DNA of 64,000 bases from Candidula unifasciata. Lineage: Eukaryota > Mollusca > Gastropoda > Stylommatophora > Geomitridae. Every line of letters begins with the position of its first letter. The first letter of the stretch is position 1. The notes beneath the pieces were generated by a model. It worked only from the letters and a program-made list of their open reading frames with translations. It had not been told where the DNA came from and ran no database searches. A program made the position numbers and the translations under genes. Below, in pieces: positions 47,350 through 52,240 of the stretch. The DNA is taken from assembly GCA_905116865.2 (NCBI GenBank), contig CAJHNH020000202.1, positions 778,501 through 842,500 of the forward strand. Direction: 5' to 3'.

Positions 47350-50300
47350 CCCCCCCCCCCTCCAGTCAAGCTATGTCCAGTAACCTTGCGTCACTGGCTA
47401 GTTCGGTGTATTTTCGGTAACTCTTTTCTTTTCTATTTCACTGCTACAATTGTCATGATTTTATTTTGTACATACCGAACGCACATACTGCCATCCCATG
47501 ACATCCTGACGTTATAAACAGAGTGGGCAGAAATTATCAGACTAAAATTGTTCAGACTAGGAACAAGACACTATAAACAATGACATTGTTGTTGTTTGCA
47601 TTCACCAACTGTGGTTGTTCATCCATTCCTAGACTTCGGCTTTGTTTCAGGACCTGTTTTGCATGTGCATCCGTTTTACAGATCTGTACATCACAACTGT
47701 CTTCTTCAAACTCTGGTTCCCGTCTGACCACCAGCTTTGTCTCACCTACTTTTCCAGCCTCAAGTATCTCGTGCGGCCATTTACTGGATTTTCTACTCAG
47801 TTTATTTTAAACGTGAGCCACCATATAAAACACATCATCACACTTAGTATACAATTATTATGTCTAAATCTTCAAATATGGTATTGTTTAAGTCTACAAA
47901 TATTATGTCTAAATCTTCAAATATGGCAGTGTCTAAGTCTACAAATGTTATGTCTAAATCTTCAAATATGGCCATGTCTAAGTCTACAAATATGTTTAAA
48001 TCTTCAAACATTGTTGCTATGTCCAAGTCTTCAAATGGAGGTCATACGTCCACAACTTTATATATATTGTTGTCTATTCCAATTGCAGGTTCTTGGAGTC
48101 TCACTGGTTTGTATGGACCACACAGATGAGCCACATTCCCATGGATGTGAACTACGATCAGAATGAAGACTGGGTGACTGCCCAGCTAAAGGCCACATGC
48201 AACGTGGAACAGTCCCTCTTCAATGACTGGTTCTCAGGGCACCTTAATTTCCAAATAGAACATCAGTAAGTGTGGCAGTTTCTTCACTACCTATTCTTTG
48301 AGTTGAAAATGTTGAATAATCAAAAAAGAATCGTCATCCCAGCATTTGGGACACTCCTATTAGCGCTCCGTCCCTAACTTCAGCAGCAAGGGACACCAGT
48401 GACTGTCTAATTGTATATCCATCTCACCTAATCATTGGGTGTTTAGCGTCGGCCAGACCCCCTGGTAACTCCTCACAGCACCATTCTTCTCAGACCATAA
48501 TGATCTGTCAGTGCCTCTGCACTGTTTACTCGATCCCCAAAGGCCCTCACAACATCTAGCTTGTCATTTATCCGTTCTCCAAGTGGTGCAGAATGCCCAG
48601 TCTATCTGCCTGTTCATTTCCCAACACACTGGCATAACCTGGAGAAAATATCCAAAGGACGCTAACTAACCTGGACCTCTTAAGCGATGTTTGCCACAGT
48701 GCATGGAGCATACCTGTCTCCACCTTTCTCAACATGCTCTTGAGTCATTTACAGTTATGGCGCGTGTGTAGGGGCAGCAGTGACTGCCTCCACCTCCACT
48801 CTGAAACTAGACATGATGTCATATGCCAGGGTTTGTTGTACTAAATGACTTCCATTCACTATTTTTATGAACCCCCATACTTTTGTCTGTCTTTAACACA
48901 GAGCCATCTTTAGAGATAATTCCCATCACCTGCTTTGGGATTGCTATGAATCATTTGTTGAACTGCTGATTCTGCAGCACATACCTTTGAGCTGTAACAT
49001 ATTTCACAGCAGACCCATCTAATTGTAATACAAAATCAACTCTACGCAGACAAAAAGTCATGATTGTGGTGAACTTAACAAAAAAGAAAAGAAGAAACAA
49101 GTCTACTACTCTGCTCTTCTGTGAAGTTGACTTTGCATTTCAGTTGGGATTTATTTTTTCGCTTCATTTATGTTCAATTTTTTCTGTATTATGCACATTT
49201 TCCAGGCAATTTGTTGTTCATATTTTATTATTATTTAACTTTATGCTCACAGATTAACCCCCCCCCCCCCCCCCCCCCCTTTTTCCCCTCAACTGACAAA
49301 CAATTATACTTTTCTCATAATAAATAACCATATATTATTAGTTTCTTTCCACATAAATTGCTGTATATTTCTAATAATATATGTATAATGTATGTTATTA
49401 CATTTTGTCTGAGCTTACCAACTGTACGTTTCTCTCCACCAGCTTATTCCCCACAATGCCCAGGAATAACCTGCACAAAACAACACATTTGGTCAAGTCC
49501 TTGTGTAAAAAACATGGACTGGACTACCAGTGCAAGACTTTGTTTCAAGCTATGAGAGATATCGTTGGGTAATATTTGTTGAACTGTCTGTTTTGTTTAC
49601 ATAAATTGTATTCTTTTTAAAAAGGTTATGAATTATTTGTTTCTGTTTTTTTTTCTCCCAATTTAATCTGAAATAGGTCAGATTGTTCCTTTTTTCCCAA
49701 AAAATTGTCCTGGAGAACACACACAGAAAAATCCCATTTAAAAAAAAGGCAAATTTACCAAGGTCATGAATTGAAATTTTTTTTAAACATTACATTGTGG
49801 GGGGGGGGGGGGGGGGGCAGGCAGGCAGGGTGGAGTGATCAGCCAGCACAGATGCAGGGGAGAAGTAACGGGGTTTTATCTTTTCGAAATTGTATTTTAA
49901 AAAAAATTCCGTTGTTGACTCATAAACAAATTTACATTCAGTTGTTTGCCATTGCTTTATAAACGATCTGCTCCCGATACCACTGTCAAAACCAATGCAA
50001 GTCATATCTGCCACCAAATCTCTTGCAGCTGGAATCGAACCCAGCACCCAGCCAATACGAAGTGTGTTTAAAACATCTATGCCACAGACGCTGACCCCCT
50101 AGCAAGCATGGCTGAGAGATGAGGAACCAACAGTCTGCATACAAATAAGCCAGATCTCTAAAATGATCATGCACACAAAACTCAAGTTCTAGAACAAGAC
50201 TGAAGACCAGAAGTGGACGAACACCCAGAACTTTCCACTGGAGTTTACTACCTGGGAACATTGGGAACAAGAAGATGATGTTCCATTTTAGTTGCTTTTT

Positions 50301-51032
50301 CAGCTCTGTTACTTTTATGTTTACAATGTCTTGTACCGTTCTTGTTTTTCTTTCTTTTTCTTCTTCTTAGTACTGTTACTTAATAAGAGCCAGTGCACTT
50401 ATATACCAGCTGACACTGTTACTAAGACATCTTAATACTAATACTGTGACTAGTGCAGCAAATCCAGACTGTGACATTATCAAAGGCTATGTTAAAACGA
50501 CATCTGTGAAATCAGTTTTCTAAGAAAAGCCGCCCATTTAACCATCCCAGACAAAGTTAGGAATGATATTATCAGACAGACTGGAAGAACACCATGCAGC
50601 AAATTCGTTGAGAAGCAGAAGATGAGATGGTTTGGTCATTTAGTAAGCAAACAGCAGGCAGAACAACTATCAAGACAGGTGCTACACATGAAAGGATCTG
50701 AAGTGAAAGCAAGAGGCCACCCTAGGAGAATATGGATTGATGACATTGAAGATCTTCTGCATCAACTCATTAGCCAGTGCTGTCCATCAAGTAGTGGATC
50801 GCAAACTATTCCCCACAGCCCCCAACGGCAGAAGTGGATATTGATGATGATGATAACTGTTACCTATATTTTGGCAGTGTCTTATTATATAATATTGCCT
50901 TAGGGGCCCCCCCCCCACTCCCATCCTCGACCACATTTGTTTCTGCAAACTCTGACATTCTCCTTTCTGTATTTTATTTACAGGTCTTTAAAAGAATCAG
51001 GAGCCATGTGGTACGAGGCTTACCATATGTAG
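16214..51032 (+). CDS. FADS: Front-end fatty acyl desaturase (cytochrome b5-FADS fusion), 11 coding exons, 434 aa
   Basis: Joined exons give 1305 nt: 434 codons plus TAG. All ten introns are GT-AG and all phases agree. Residues ~13-85 form a cytochrome b5 domain with the heme motif HPGG at 49-52 and a likely second heme ligand His72. Histidine boxes are HDYGH (171-175), HYLHH (208-212) and QIEHH (373-377); the Gln in the third box marks front-end desaturases. Hydrophobic segments lie at ~121-143, 147-162, 257-270 and 290-316, as expected for an ER membrane enzyme. Length is close to the ~445 aa usual for the family. Known role of the family: NADH/cytochrome b5-dependent desaturation of PUFA at delta-5, -6 or -8. 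Which of these applies here cannot be told by eye. No frameshift or missing ligand is seen, so the gene looks functional. The nearest family members are FADS1/FADS2 of vertebrates and Fad enzymes of molluscs. Confidence 0.95.
17510..17625 (+). repeat. Family D repeat, partial
   Basis: Contains catgcagaactcaagattct, gcaacaagactaaag and gtggatgaacagccacaact, as in the copies at 37295 and 50105. Intron 1. Confidence 0.5.
18010..18425 (+). mobile_element. SINE-C with internal 49-bp duplication
   Basis: B-box-like ggggttcaaaccctgg near the start, then the SINE-C body as at 3610-4010. The segment ctgggtagtaagatcggaca... is repeated in tandem (18108-18206), which neither other copy shows. Confidence 0.6.
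18600..18810 (+). mobile_element. SINE-B, degenerate
   Basis: Head gtggctagagactcacttgc... gaatttgaatccaaacc, then ccagtaaaatgggtacaggg and aaataaagttgactggtgtg, the order seen in SINE-B at 62703-62960. Confidence 0.5.
18840..19035 (-). pseudogene. LINE ORF2 tail fragment
   Basis: The minus strand encodes [20 protein letters not shown] then [16 protein letters not shown]. The (S/R)KRW...D(I/V)K...LT..A..LA.DR pattern is the common C-terminus of metazoan LINE reverse transcriptases. Intron 1. Confidence 0.6.
19205..19420 (-). mobile_element. SINE-B copy
   Basis: Reads cccttttcgtgcctttaggc, ctgaccaatcagcaccaggt, atgtggtcagcattacg, acttccc, aattaaggctgggttgacct, and ends at a degenerate B-box (gggtttcgatcgc). 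Reverse orientation relative to 62703-62960. Confidence 0.6.
19780..20350 (-). pseudogene. LINE ORF2 C-terminal fragment
   Basis: The minus strand encodes [40 protein letters not shown], then after stops [30 protein letters not shown] and [19 protein letters not shown]. These are the standard end-domain blocks of RTE/CR1-like LINE reverse transcriptases. In-frame stops make it non-functional. Confidence 0.8.
20528..20723 (+). mobile_element. SPIN/Charlie-like hAT MITE
   Basis: A 196-bp element with inverted ends CAGTGGTTTGCAACCT / CAGTAGTTGTCAACCT and 8-bp flanks ctctgaca / ctctaaca (7 of 8 match). Internal blocks cgaccctttaat, atgttgtgaccca, gttgctgcttcat, gtgttttcctatggtcttag, gcgacccctgt and ggggtcacgaccca(t)aggttga closely resemble SPIN-type hAT MITEs as I remember them from tetrapod genomes. 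Intron 1 of the desaturase. Confidence 0.8.
21240..21520 (-). pseudogene. LINE ORF2 tail fragment, poor
   Basis: The minus strand reads [18 protein letters not shown]... [10 protein letters not shown], resembling the KWFGHVxRM ... GRRxRGRPR end of LINE proteins, with a stop between. Intron 1. Confidence 0.45.
21935..22519 (+). pseudogene. LINE ORF2 C-terminal fragment, ~190-codon open frame
   Basis: An open frame of 195 codons with [80 protein letters not shown] and [15 protein letters not shown]. This is the end of a LINE endonuclease/reverse transcriptase. The polymerase core is absent, so it is a 5'-truncated insertion, but its frame is intact and it must be fairly young. Intron 1. Confidence 0.8.
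22520..23475 (-). mobile_element. SINE-B split by a piggyBac-like MITE
   Basis: 22520-22619 holds the SINE-B tail (gatatggtcagcatcatg, ggtacacattt). 23338-23475 holds its body and tRNA-like head (aaggctgggtggacctggga ... atttgaaaccca ... ccgttacacca). Joined at the TTAA they read ...catttaaggctgg..., as in the intact copy at 24455-24725. Confidence 0.75.
22620..23337. mobile_element. piggyBac-like MITE (718 bp)
   Basis: TTAA duplicated at both ends (22616-22619 and 23338-23341), with perfect 12-bp inverted termini CCCTACCAGACC. It sits inside SINE-B at its natural TTAA. No transposase is recognisable, and a short (TA)n lies at 23012-23030. TTAA target and clean ends are the mark of the piggyBac superfamily. 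Confidence 0.75.
24000..24180 (+). mobile_element. Family E repeat with poly-G tract
   Basis: Contains gaaactgctggctgctgaag and gtgcttatggg, running into 23 Gs (24117-24139) and ending tgtggtgttggttcttaact. Intron 1. Confidence 0.5.
24455..24725 (-). mobile_element. SINE-B, near full-length
   Basis: In order: ttttcacactttcaggtgta, ccaatcagcacg, gatgatgtgaccagcatcat, cttcccaggacttttacctg, ctacccatttaaggctgagt, then head aggatttgaactcacgacct. B box and A box are recognisable on the minus strand. It is the uninterrupted reference for the copy at 22520-23475. Confidence 0.7.
24730..25215 (-). pseudogene. LINE ORF2 tail fragment
   Basis: The minus strand near 25050-25210 encodes [36 protein letters not shown], closely like QPDLQTTGVSNCIEKASQRD in the LINE at 56690-57350. 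It contains stops and ends about 220 bp before desaturase exon 2. Confidence 0.65.
25439..25534 (+). CDS. FADS: Desaturase exon 2 (end of cytochrome b5, residues 66-97)
   Basis: Acceptor ttttttgcag, donor gtacgt, 96 nt, phase 0 on both sides. It encodes the DAWIAFH stretch with His72, the likely second heme ligand, followed by a charged linker rich in Lys, Arg, Asp and Glu. It follows a 9.0-kb intron filled with LINE and SINE pieces and a hAT MITE. Confidence 0.94.
25855..25980 (-). repeat. Family D repeat, partial
   Basis: Reverse orientation copy: ttggactttattcttgttgc agaacttgatttttgcatgc and catgtcc matching family D in reverse. Intron 2. Confidence 0.45.
26246..27353 (-). mobile_element. 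piggyBac-derived element with transposase N-terminus remnant
   Basis: TTAA at both ends (26242-26245 and 27354-27357), with inverted termini CTCTTTGAGTCCCA / CTCTGAGTCCCA. On the minus strand, from the ATG at 27096, it encodes [28 protein letters not shown] then a stop, and beyond it an acidic stretch [20 protein letters not shown]. An acidic, low-complexity N-terminus of this kind is usual in piggyBac transposases; the catalytic part is missing. Intron 2, ending 365 bp before exon 3. Confidence 0.65.
27719..27916 (+). CDS. FADS: Desaturase exon 3 (linker and first membrane hairpin, residues 98-163)
   Basis: Acceptor ttttcgacag, donor gtgagt, 198 nt, phase 0. The start ([19 protein letters not shown]) is the conserved linker between the b5 and desaturase domains. 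The rest is two hydrophobic segments at ~121-143 and 147-162. It ends ...SAQ, leading into the first histidine box in exon 4. Confidence 0.95.
28085..28610 (-). mobile_element. Family E repeat (LINE 3' end), antisense
   Basis: cttcagcagcaagtgccaca occurs twice (28129 and 28168), then gtatatcaggcttgtctttc, accggccagatccccttgtc and ccaagttgtgcagaaccagc. The minus-strand frame [20 protein letters not shown] matches the copy at 76-312. Intron 3. Confidence 0.6.
28780..29005 (-). mobile_element. SINE-B copy
   Basis: ggacccttttctgcgcctgc, gatatggtcatcatcatgcc, cttccaaggactgtacctga and caagactgggccaacctggg, in the SINE-B order. Its head runs directly into the 48-bp tandem array. Confidence 0.6.
29014..29545 (+). 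repeat. 48-bp minisatellite, ~11 copies
   Basis: The unit agctaaagacatctgatttg ...gtttatggcatcttgc repeats with only gggttt/gcgttt variation. Since 48 is a multiple of three and the unit has no stop, both strands stay open ([16 protein letters not shown] on +, [16 protein letters not shown] on -). Intron 3. Confidence 0.95.
29575..29830 (+). mobile_element. SINE-A, with poly-C insertion in the head
   Basis: Head tgtggcttaggcgttgcgaa... gaggttc-like box, broken by a run of ~20 C. Then cagtggcaaactactaaacc, atttgcctggaaaaaccaca, gctgggg and tcctgtaaaggatacacaac, the SINE-A body. Confidence 0.65.
30655..31400 (+). pseudogene. LINE fragments: antisense zinc-finger tail and sense ORF2 end
   Basis: 30655-30930 repeats the antisense LINE-tail flank seen at 8435 (acctttccatatttctagag), with a 16-bp duplication of ctgtagcaaaacccgcc. 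30940-31390 (+) encodes [16 protein letters not shown] and [20 protein letters not shown] in broken frames, the usual LINE C-terminal blocks. Intron 3. Confidence 0.6.
31465..31600 (+). repeat. tRNA-like SINE head, unclassified
   Basis: ggggccgtgatagcgcagtc gatgggagactcgctttcaa atccagctg resembles a tRNA 5' half with an A box. No proper 3' half is seen. Confidence 0.35.
32455..32820 (+). pseudogene. LINE ORF2 C-terminal fragment
   Basis: Broken plus frames encode [36 protein letters not shown] and [20 protein letters not shown]. It is related to the element at 21935-22519 ([16 protein letters not shown]). Intron 3. Confidence 0.65.
33480..34751 (+). repeat. 55-bp minisatellite, ~23 copies
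   Basis: The unit cagatgaaacactctgcatt tgttcatatcaacataactc caacttttgtttgtt repeats at strict 55-bp spacing, with one 58-bp unit near 33985. Variation is mostly aaac/aagc and ctctgc/ctcagc. Each unit carries a 3' splice-site-like tttgtttgttcag. Intron 3, ending ~870 bp before exon 4. Confidence 0.97.
34938..34977 (+). repeat. Poly-C tract (40 C)
   Basis: Forty consecutive C. True length is uncertain in any assembly. Confidence 0.9.
35245..35479 (+). mobile_element. SINE-A, full length with target-site duplication
   Basis: Head gtcggctctgtggctaagtc and B box gggttcgatccc (tRNA-like), body cagtggcaaactactgg, gcctagaaaaaccacacaac, tcctgtaaaggatacacacc. It is flanked by the perfect 13-bp repeat ccataccattgca (35232-35244 and 35480-35492). 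Intron 3, 145 bp before exon 4. Confidence 0.85.
35625..35726 (+). CDS. FADS: Desaturase exon 4 (histidine box 1, residues 164-197)
   Basis: Acceptor ttattttgcag, donor gtttgt, 102 nt, phase 0. It encodes [16 protein letters not shown] with box 1 HDYGH (171-175). A second in-frame acceptor lies 6 nt downstream (gcacag), which would drop Ala-Gln. The upstream acceptor is preferred because FADS proteins keep a QAQAGW-type sequence here. Confidence 0.94.
36450..36840 (-). pseudogene. LINE ORF2 C-terminal fragment
   Basis: The minus strand encodes [12 protein letters not shown]... [17 protein letters not shown], matching the F.YLG..IS...EIK.RI..A block of LINE proteins. The flank acctttccatgtttccagct is the same as at 8435 and 30655. 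Intron 4. Confidence 0.55.
37118..37243 (+). CDS. FADS: Desaturase exon 5 (histidine box 2, residues 198-239)
   Basis: Acceptor aaacctccag, donor gtaagt, 126 nt, phase 0. It encodes [17 protein letters not shown] with box 2 HYLHH (208-212), then [21 protein letters not shown], matching the family in order and spacing. Confidence 0.95.
37295..37465 (+). repeat. Family D repeat
   Basis: A well-kept copy: gcatctgcctgagagatgag, gaaccaacagtctgcataca, aatggatgtgcatgcaaaac, ttcaggaacaagactgg, then aactgttgaac. It begins ~50 bp after exon 5. Confidence 0.65.
38530..38690 (-). mobile_element. SINE-A, head-truncated
   Basis: gggttagttgcatatccttt acaggacgttgcagaacc, tggctgttgtgtggtttttc and gtccagtagtttgct match SINE-A in reverse. 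The tRNA-like head is lost. Intron 5. Confidence 0.7.
39055..39290 (-). repeat. Family D repeat, antisense
   Basis: gtagaacctctggacttttt gttccagaacctaagtg, cagatctggcttatttgtgt gcagactgttggtt and ctcaggcagatgcgctccga are the reverse of the family D core. Intron 5. Confidence 0.6.
39560..39830 (+). mobile_element. Family E repeat (LINE 3' end)
   Basis: ggccctttgggagcgagtga acagtg, gttacaaggggatctggccg atgctcgacactcagg, gctgctgaagatggg, gagcgcttatgggagtgt and gatgtcgattcttaattcaa. Intron 5. Confidence 0.65.
39885..40297 (+). repeat. 48-bp minisatellite, ~9 copies
   Basis: The unit ggctacatcagccggtgagg ggactatagaaggactagtt tgggtctt repeats at 48 bp, with one 45-bp copy at ~40139. It keeps an open plus frame ([16 protein letters not shown]) ended by a stop just after the array. 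Intron 5. Confidence 0.95.
41467..41527 (+). CDS. FADS: Desaturase exon 6 (residues 240-259)
   Basis: Acceptor tatttcag, donor gtaagt, 61 nt, entering in phase 0 and leaving one base of a split Ile codon. It encodes [20 protein letters not shown]. This corresponds to the basic loop and the start of the next membrane segment in FADS proteins. Confidence 0.93.
41620..42130 (-). pseudogene. LINE ORF2 fragment, antisense
   Basis: The minus strand reads [21 protein letters not shown] after a stop-containing YSTLP, matching the LLYGAETW block of LINE ends. It lies just after exon 6, in intron 6. Confidence 0.55.
42288..42707 (-). pseudogene. LINE ORF2 C-terminal fragment, open frame
   Basis: The minus strand keeps ~139 open codons: [60 protein letters not shown] and [14 protein letters not shown]. 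This is a clear LINE C-terminus of a different subfamily from that at 21935. Intron 6. Confidence 0.8.
43115..43390 (+). mobile_element. Family E repeat (LINE 3' end)
   Basis: gttgtcagggccctttggaa gtgaatgaatagtg, ctgctctggctgctgaagaa and gattcaattctttattcagc. Intron 6, just before exon 7. Confidence 0.55.
43504..43580 (+). CDS. FADS: Desaturase exon 7 (membrane segment, residues 260-285)
   Basis: Acceptor ttatttcag, donor gtaagt, 77 nt. It completes the split Ile codon and encodes [18 protein letters not shown], a Pro/Leu-rich membrane segment, then WSRKKYG. It returns to phase 0. It sits between a LINE-tail repeat and a degenerate tandem repeat. Confidence 0.92.
43730..43840 (+). repeat. 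Family D repeat, partial
   Basis: aaatgcttatgcacacaaaa ctaacgttctggaacaagat caaagtctag and cagctgatgaacac. Intron 7. Confidence 0.45.
43985..44180 (+). repeat. Degenerate ~30-36-bp tandem repeat
   Basis: Variants of ataaccactgatcccatttt ataataaa occur about six times with indels. Intron 7. Confidence 0.65.
44285..44830 (+). repeat. Family G repeat interrupted by SINE-B
   Basis: 44285-44458 and 44727-44830 together match the intact copy at 4200-4490. The break falls at ttaaaagcat. The inserted SINE occupies 44460-44725. Intron 7. Confidence 0.7.
44460..44725 (+). mobile_element. SINE-B-type element inserted in family G
   Basis: Head gtggcgtccgtggcttaggc attgcgagtcc, related to the SINE-A head at 29575. 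Body ggtcgacccagcctaaaatg ggtacc, gtccggcataatgctgacca and gttccgattggtctg. Flanked by agcatta on both sides, so a likely 7-bp or longer target duplication. The head of one family on the tail of another suggests a mosaic SINE. Confidence 0.65.
45065..45500 (-). pseudogene. LINE ORF2 C-terminal fragment
   Basis: The minus strand encodes [40 protein letters not shown], then a diverged end. L.Y.C.TWT is the usual LLYGCETWT block. Intron 7. Confidence 0.7.
45590..46236 (+). repeat. 53-bp minisatellite, 12 copies
   Basis: The unit tgtgaataccttgagcaatc agagtgattgcctggtttat aagatcaatcttg repeats at 53-bp spacing with only gg/ta-level variation (tttataag/tttatgag). Since 53 is not a multiple of three, no frame stays open. 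Intron 7. Confidence 0.97.
46380..46790 (+). mobile_element. Family E repeat, long copy with coding part
   Basis: It opens with a frame [38 protein letters not shown] and [20 protein letters not shown]. The first block matches LINE xWLGHIxRM ends, which ties family E to a LINE 3' end. It finishes at gatctcagctcaactcag, 60 bp before exon 8. Confidence 0.65.
46852..46949 (+). CDS. FADS: Desaturase exon 8 (membrane segment, residues 286-317)
   Basis: Acceptor cttcattgcag, donor gtaagt, 98 nt, leaving two bases (ag) of a split Arg codon. It encodes [20 protein letters not shown] and a second hydrophobic run, matching the FADS segment just before the [10 protein letters not shown] block. Confidence 0.93.
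47319..47360 (+). repeat. (CA)n followed by poly-C
   Basis: CACACA run passing into ~14 C. Intron 8. Confidence 0.9.
47585..47700 (-). repeat. Family D repeat, antisense partial
   Basis: ctgtggttgttcatccattc ctagacttcggctttg, ttcaggacctgttttgcatg tgcatccgttttacagatct. Intron 8. Confidence 0.5.
47852..48035 (+). repeat. 45-bp minisatellite next to exon 9
   Basis: atgtctaaatcttcaaatat gg + agtgtctaagtctacaaatg tt: a dimer of two diverged ~22-bp halves, about three and a half dimers. Both strands stay open ([14 protein letters not shown] on +). It ends about 50 bp before the exon 9 acceptor. Confidence 0.85.
48089..48265 (+). CDS. FADS: Desaturase exon 9 (residues 318-377, most of histidine box 3)
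   Basis: Acceptor ccaattgcag, donor gtaagt, 177 nt, starting with the last base of Arg318. It encodes the conserved [16 protein letters not shown] block and [19 protein letters not shown], and ends within the last His codon of QIEHH (373-377). A 45-bp tandem array ends about 50 bp upstream of the acceptor. Confidence 0.95.
48341..48765 (-). mobile_element. Family E repeat, ~425-bp antisense copy
   Basis: The longest copy: gggacactcctattagcgct ccgtccctaacttcagcagc, gtcggccagaccccctggta, ccaaaggccctcacaacatc, caagtggtgcagaatgccca and ccggcataacctgg-like end. Intron 9. Confidence 0.6.
49258..49279 (+). repeat. Poly-C tract (~22 C)
   Basis: Homopolymer in intron 9, about 165 bp before exon 10. 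Confidence 0.9.
49443..49568 (+). CDS. FADS: Desaturase exon 10 (residues 377-419)
   Basis: Acceptor tctccaccag, donor gtaata (a slightly weak GT), 126 nt. The first base completes His377 of QIEHH. Then comes [20 protein letters not shown], the highly conserved block after box 3, and [11 protein letters not shown]. It leaves gg of a split Gly codon. Confidence 0.95.
49895..50100 (-). mobile_element. SINE-A, diverged
   Basis: ttcagttgtttgccattgct, cgataccactgtcaaaacca atgcaag, tgcagctggaatcgaaccca gcac (B box in reverse) and gccacagacgctgac. Intron 10. Confidence 0.6.
50105..50265 (+). repeat. Family D repeat
   Basis: ggctgagagatgaggaacca acagtctgcatacaaataag, atgatcatgcacacaaaact caagttctagaacaagactg, gtggacgaacacccagaact. 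It abuts the SINE-A at 49895-50100. Confidence 0.65.
50480..50860 (+). pseudogene. LINE ORF2 C-terminal fragment
   Basis: The plus frame from 50622 encodes [40 protein letters not shown]. KxxMRWFGHL...ARGxPRxxWxDxI is also found at 63644-63961 (minus). Intron 10. Confidence 0.75.
50984..51032 (+). CDS. FADS: Desaturase exon 11 (C-terminus, residues 419-434, stop)
   Basis: Acceptor tatttacag. It completes Gly419 and encodes [15 protein letters not shown] followed by TAG at 51030-51032. SLKxSGxxWxxAY is the usual C-terminal signature of FADS proteins, so the gene is complete at its 3' end. Confidence 0.93.
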
Positions 51033-51076
51033 ACATGGACAAGAAAACTCGGACATTAATACATTTTTTTTTTTAG

Positions 51077-51082
51077 ATTAAA
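51077..51082 (+). promoter_or_regulatory. Possible polyadenylation signal ATTAAA
   Basis: ATTAAA lies 45 nt after the stop codon, following a T-run. It is the second most common poly(A) hexamer, but the 3' UTR would be very short. No AATAAA occurs in the next few hundred bases, so the true end may be elsewhere. Confidence 0.3.
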
Positions 51083-51519
51083 GTTTAAAATCTGGCTGCT
51101 TGAGTTTTTTACAACCATGGTTGAGGAACTAGTGTTCTTAGTAAAAGTGAACAGTATTAGGAAATTTGTCACCCTTTTTTGAAACCTAATTTTTGTGAGC
51201 AGACAAGTTGACAGCAGTTCACATTTTATTATACAGAAAGATTATTTTTCTAGTTCCATGCTGTTGAATTTTTTTTTTTTTTTTGATACATGCATTTGTA
51301 GTATTTAAATAAGAGTATTGTTTCTTAGAATGTTGTTTTGATGTTTTTTTATTTCCCTAGCTTTGCCTCAATCCGGTTAACAGAAAGTACAAAACTGATA
51401 TAAGTTTGATGCATATAGTCTGAATGAGGAAGAAGTAAGTGACTAGACAGTAAGGATGTTTAGGTAATGCGAAGAAAATTGTTGTTCCTTAAAAAATTAG
51501 ATGTGGGAGCCTTGATAGC

Positions 51520-52240
51520 ACAAACTGGGTTTATGATTCCTGGTAATGACAGAGACAGAGAGAGGTTTTCTATCCCTAATAATACAAAGGAGATTTGTCA
51601 TCCTTCATAAATAAAAGGTATGTCATTTGCAGCAGCCCAAACTAGGTTTGCGATTCTTGCATTGAGAGGTTTCTTATTCCTTAATATTACAAGGGAGGTT
51701 TCTGGACCTTCAGTAATGCAAAGGTCATTTGTGATACTTGATAATGCATAGTAGGTTTATGATCTTTGGTAACGCAAGGGTGGTTTCCGATCCACAGAAA
51801 TCCAAAGGGGGTTCGTAATCCCCTGTAGCACAAACTAGTTTTATGATCCTCATTAATGCAGAGAAAGTTCCTGATCTTTGGTAATGCAAAGTAGGAATCT
51901 GATCCTTGGCAACATCACTAAGTGTATGATTTCCCAGTAACACACAGTTTGTGATCCTTAGTAACAGAACGGAGGTTTCTGACTCGCATTAACACAAAAG
52001 AGGCTTGTGACTAGATACACAGAGCGTTCTGATTCTCAGTAACACCGTAGGTTTATGGTCTTATGCAAGAAATGCTTTTCTGGTTCTTAATATAACAAAT
52101 GGGTTTCAATTTGGTTTCTTTATCCTCAGTAATACAAATGTGACAGTGTCTTTTGGTACACAAATAATTGTGATCCTTTGGCAACAAACAGATTTCTGTT
52201 TCTCAGTAACAAGCAGATTACTGATTCGCAGTAATAAAGT
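51520..52240 (+). repeat. Very degenerate ~30-bp tandem repeat
   Basis: Around two dozen variants of aggtttgtgatccttagtaa cacaaa follow one another with indels and heavy divergence (for example near 51745, 51765, 51855, 51940 and 51965). No coding potential. It begins ~490 bp after the desaturase stop codon. Confidence 0.75.
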
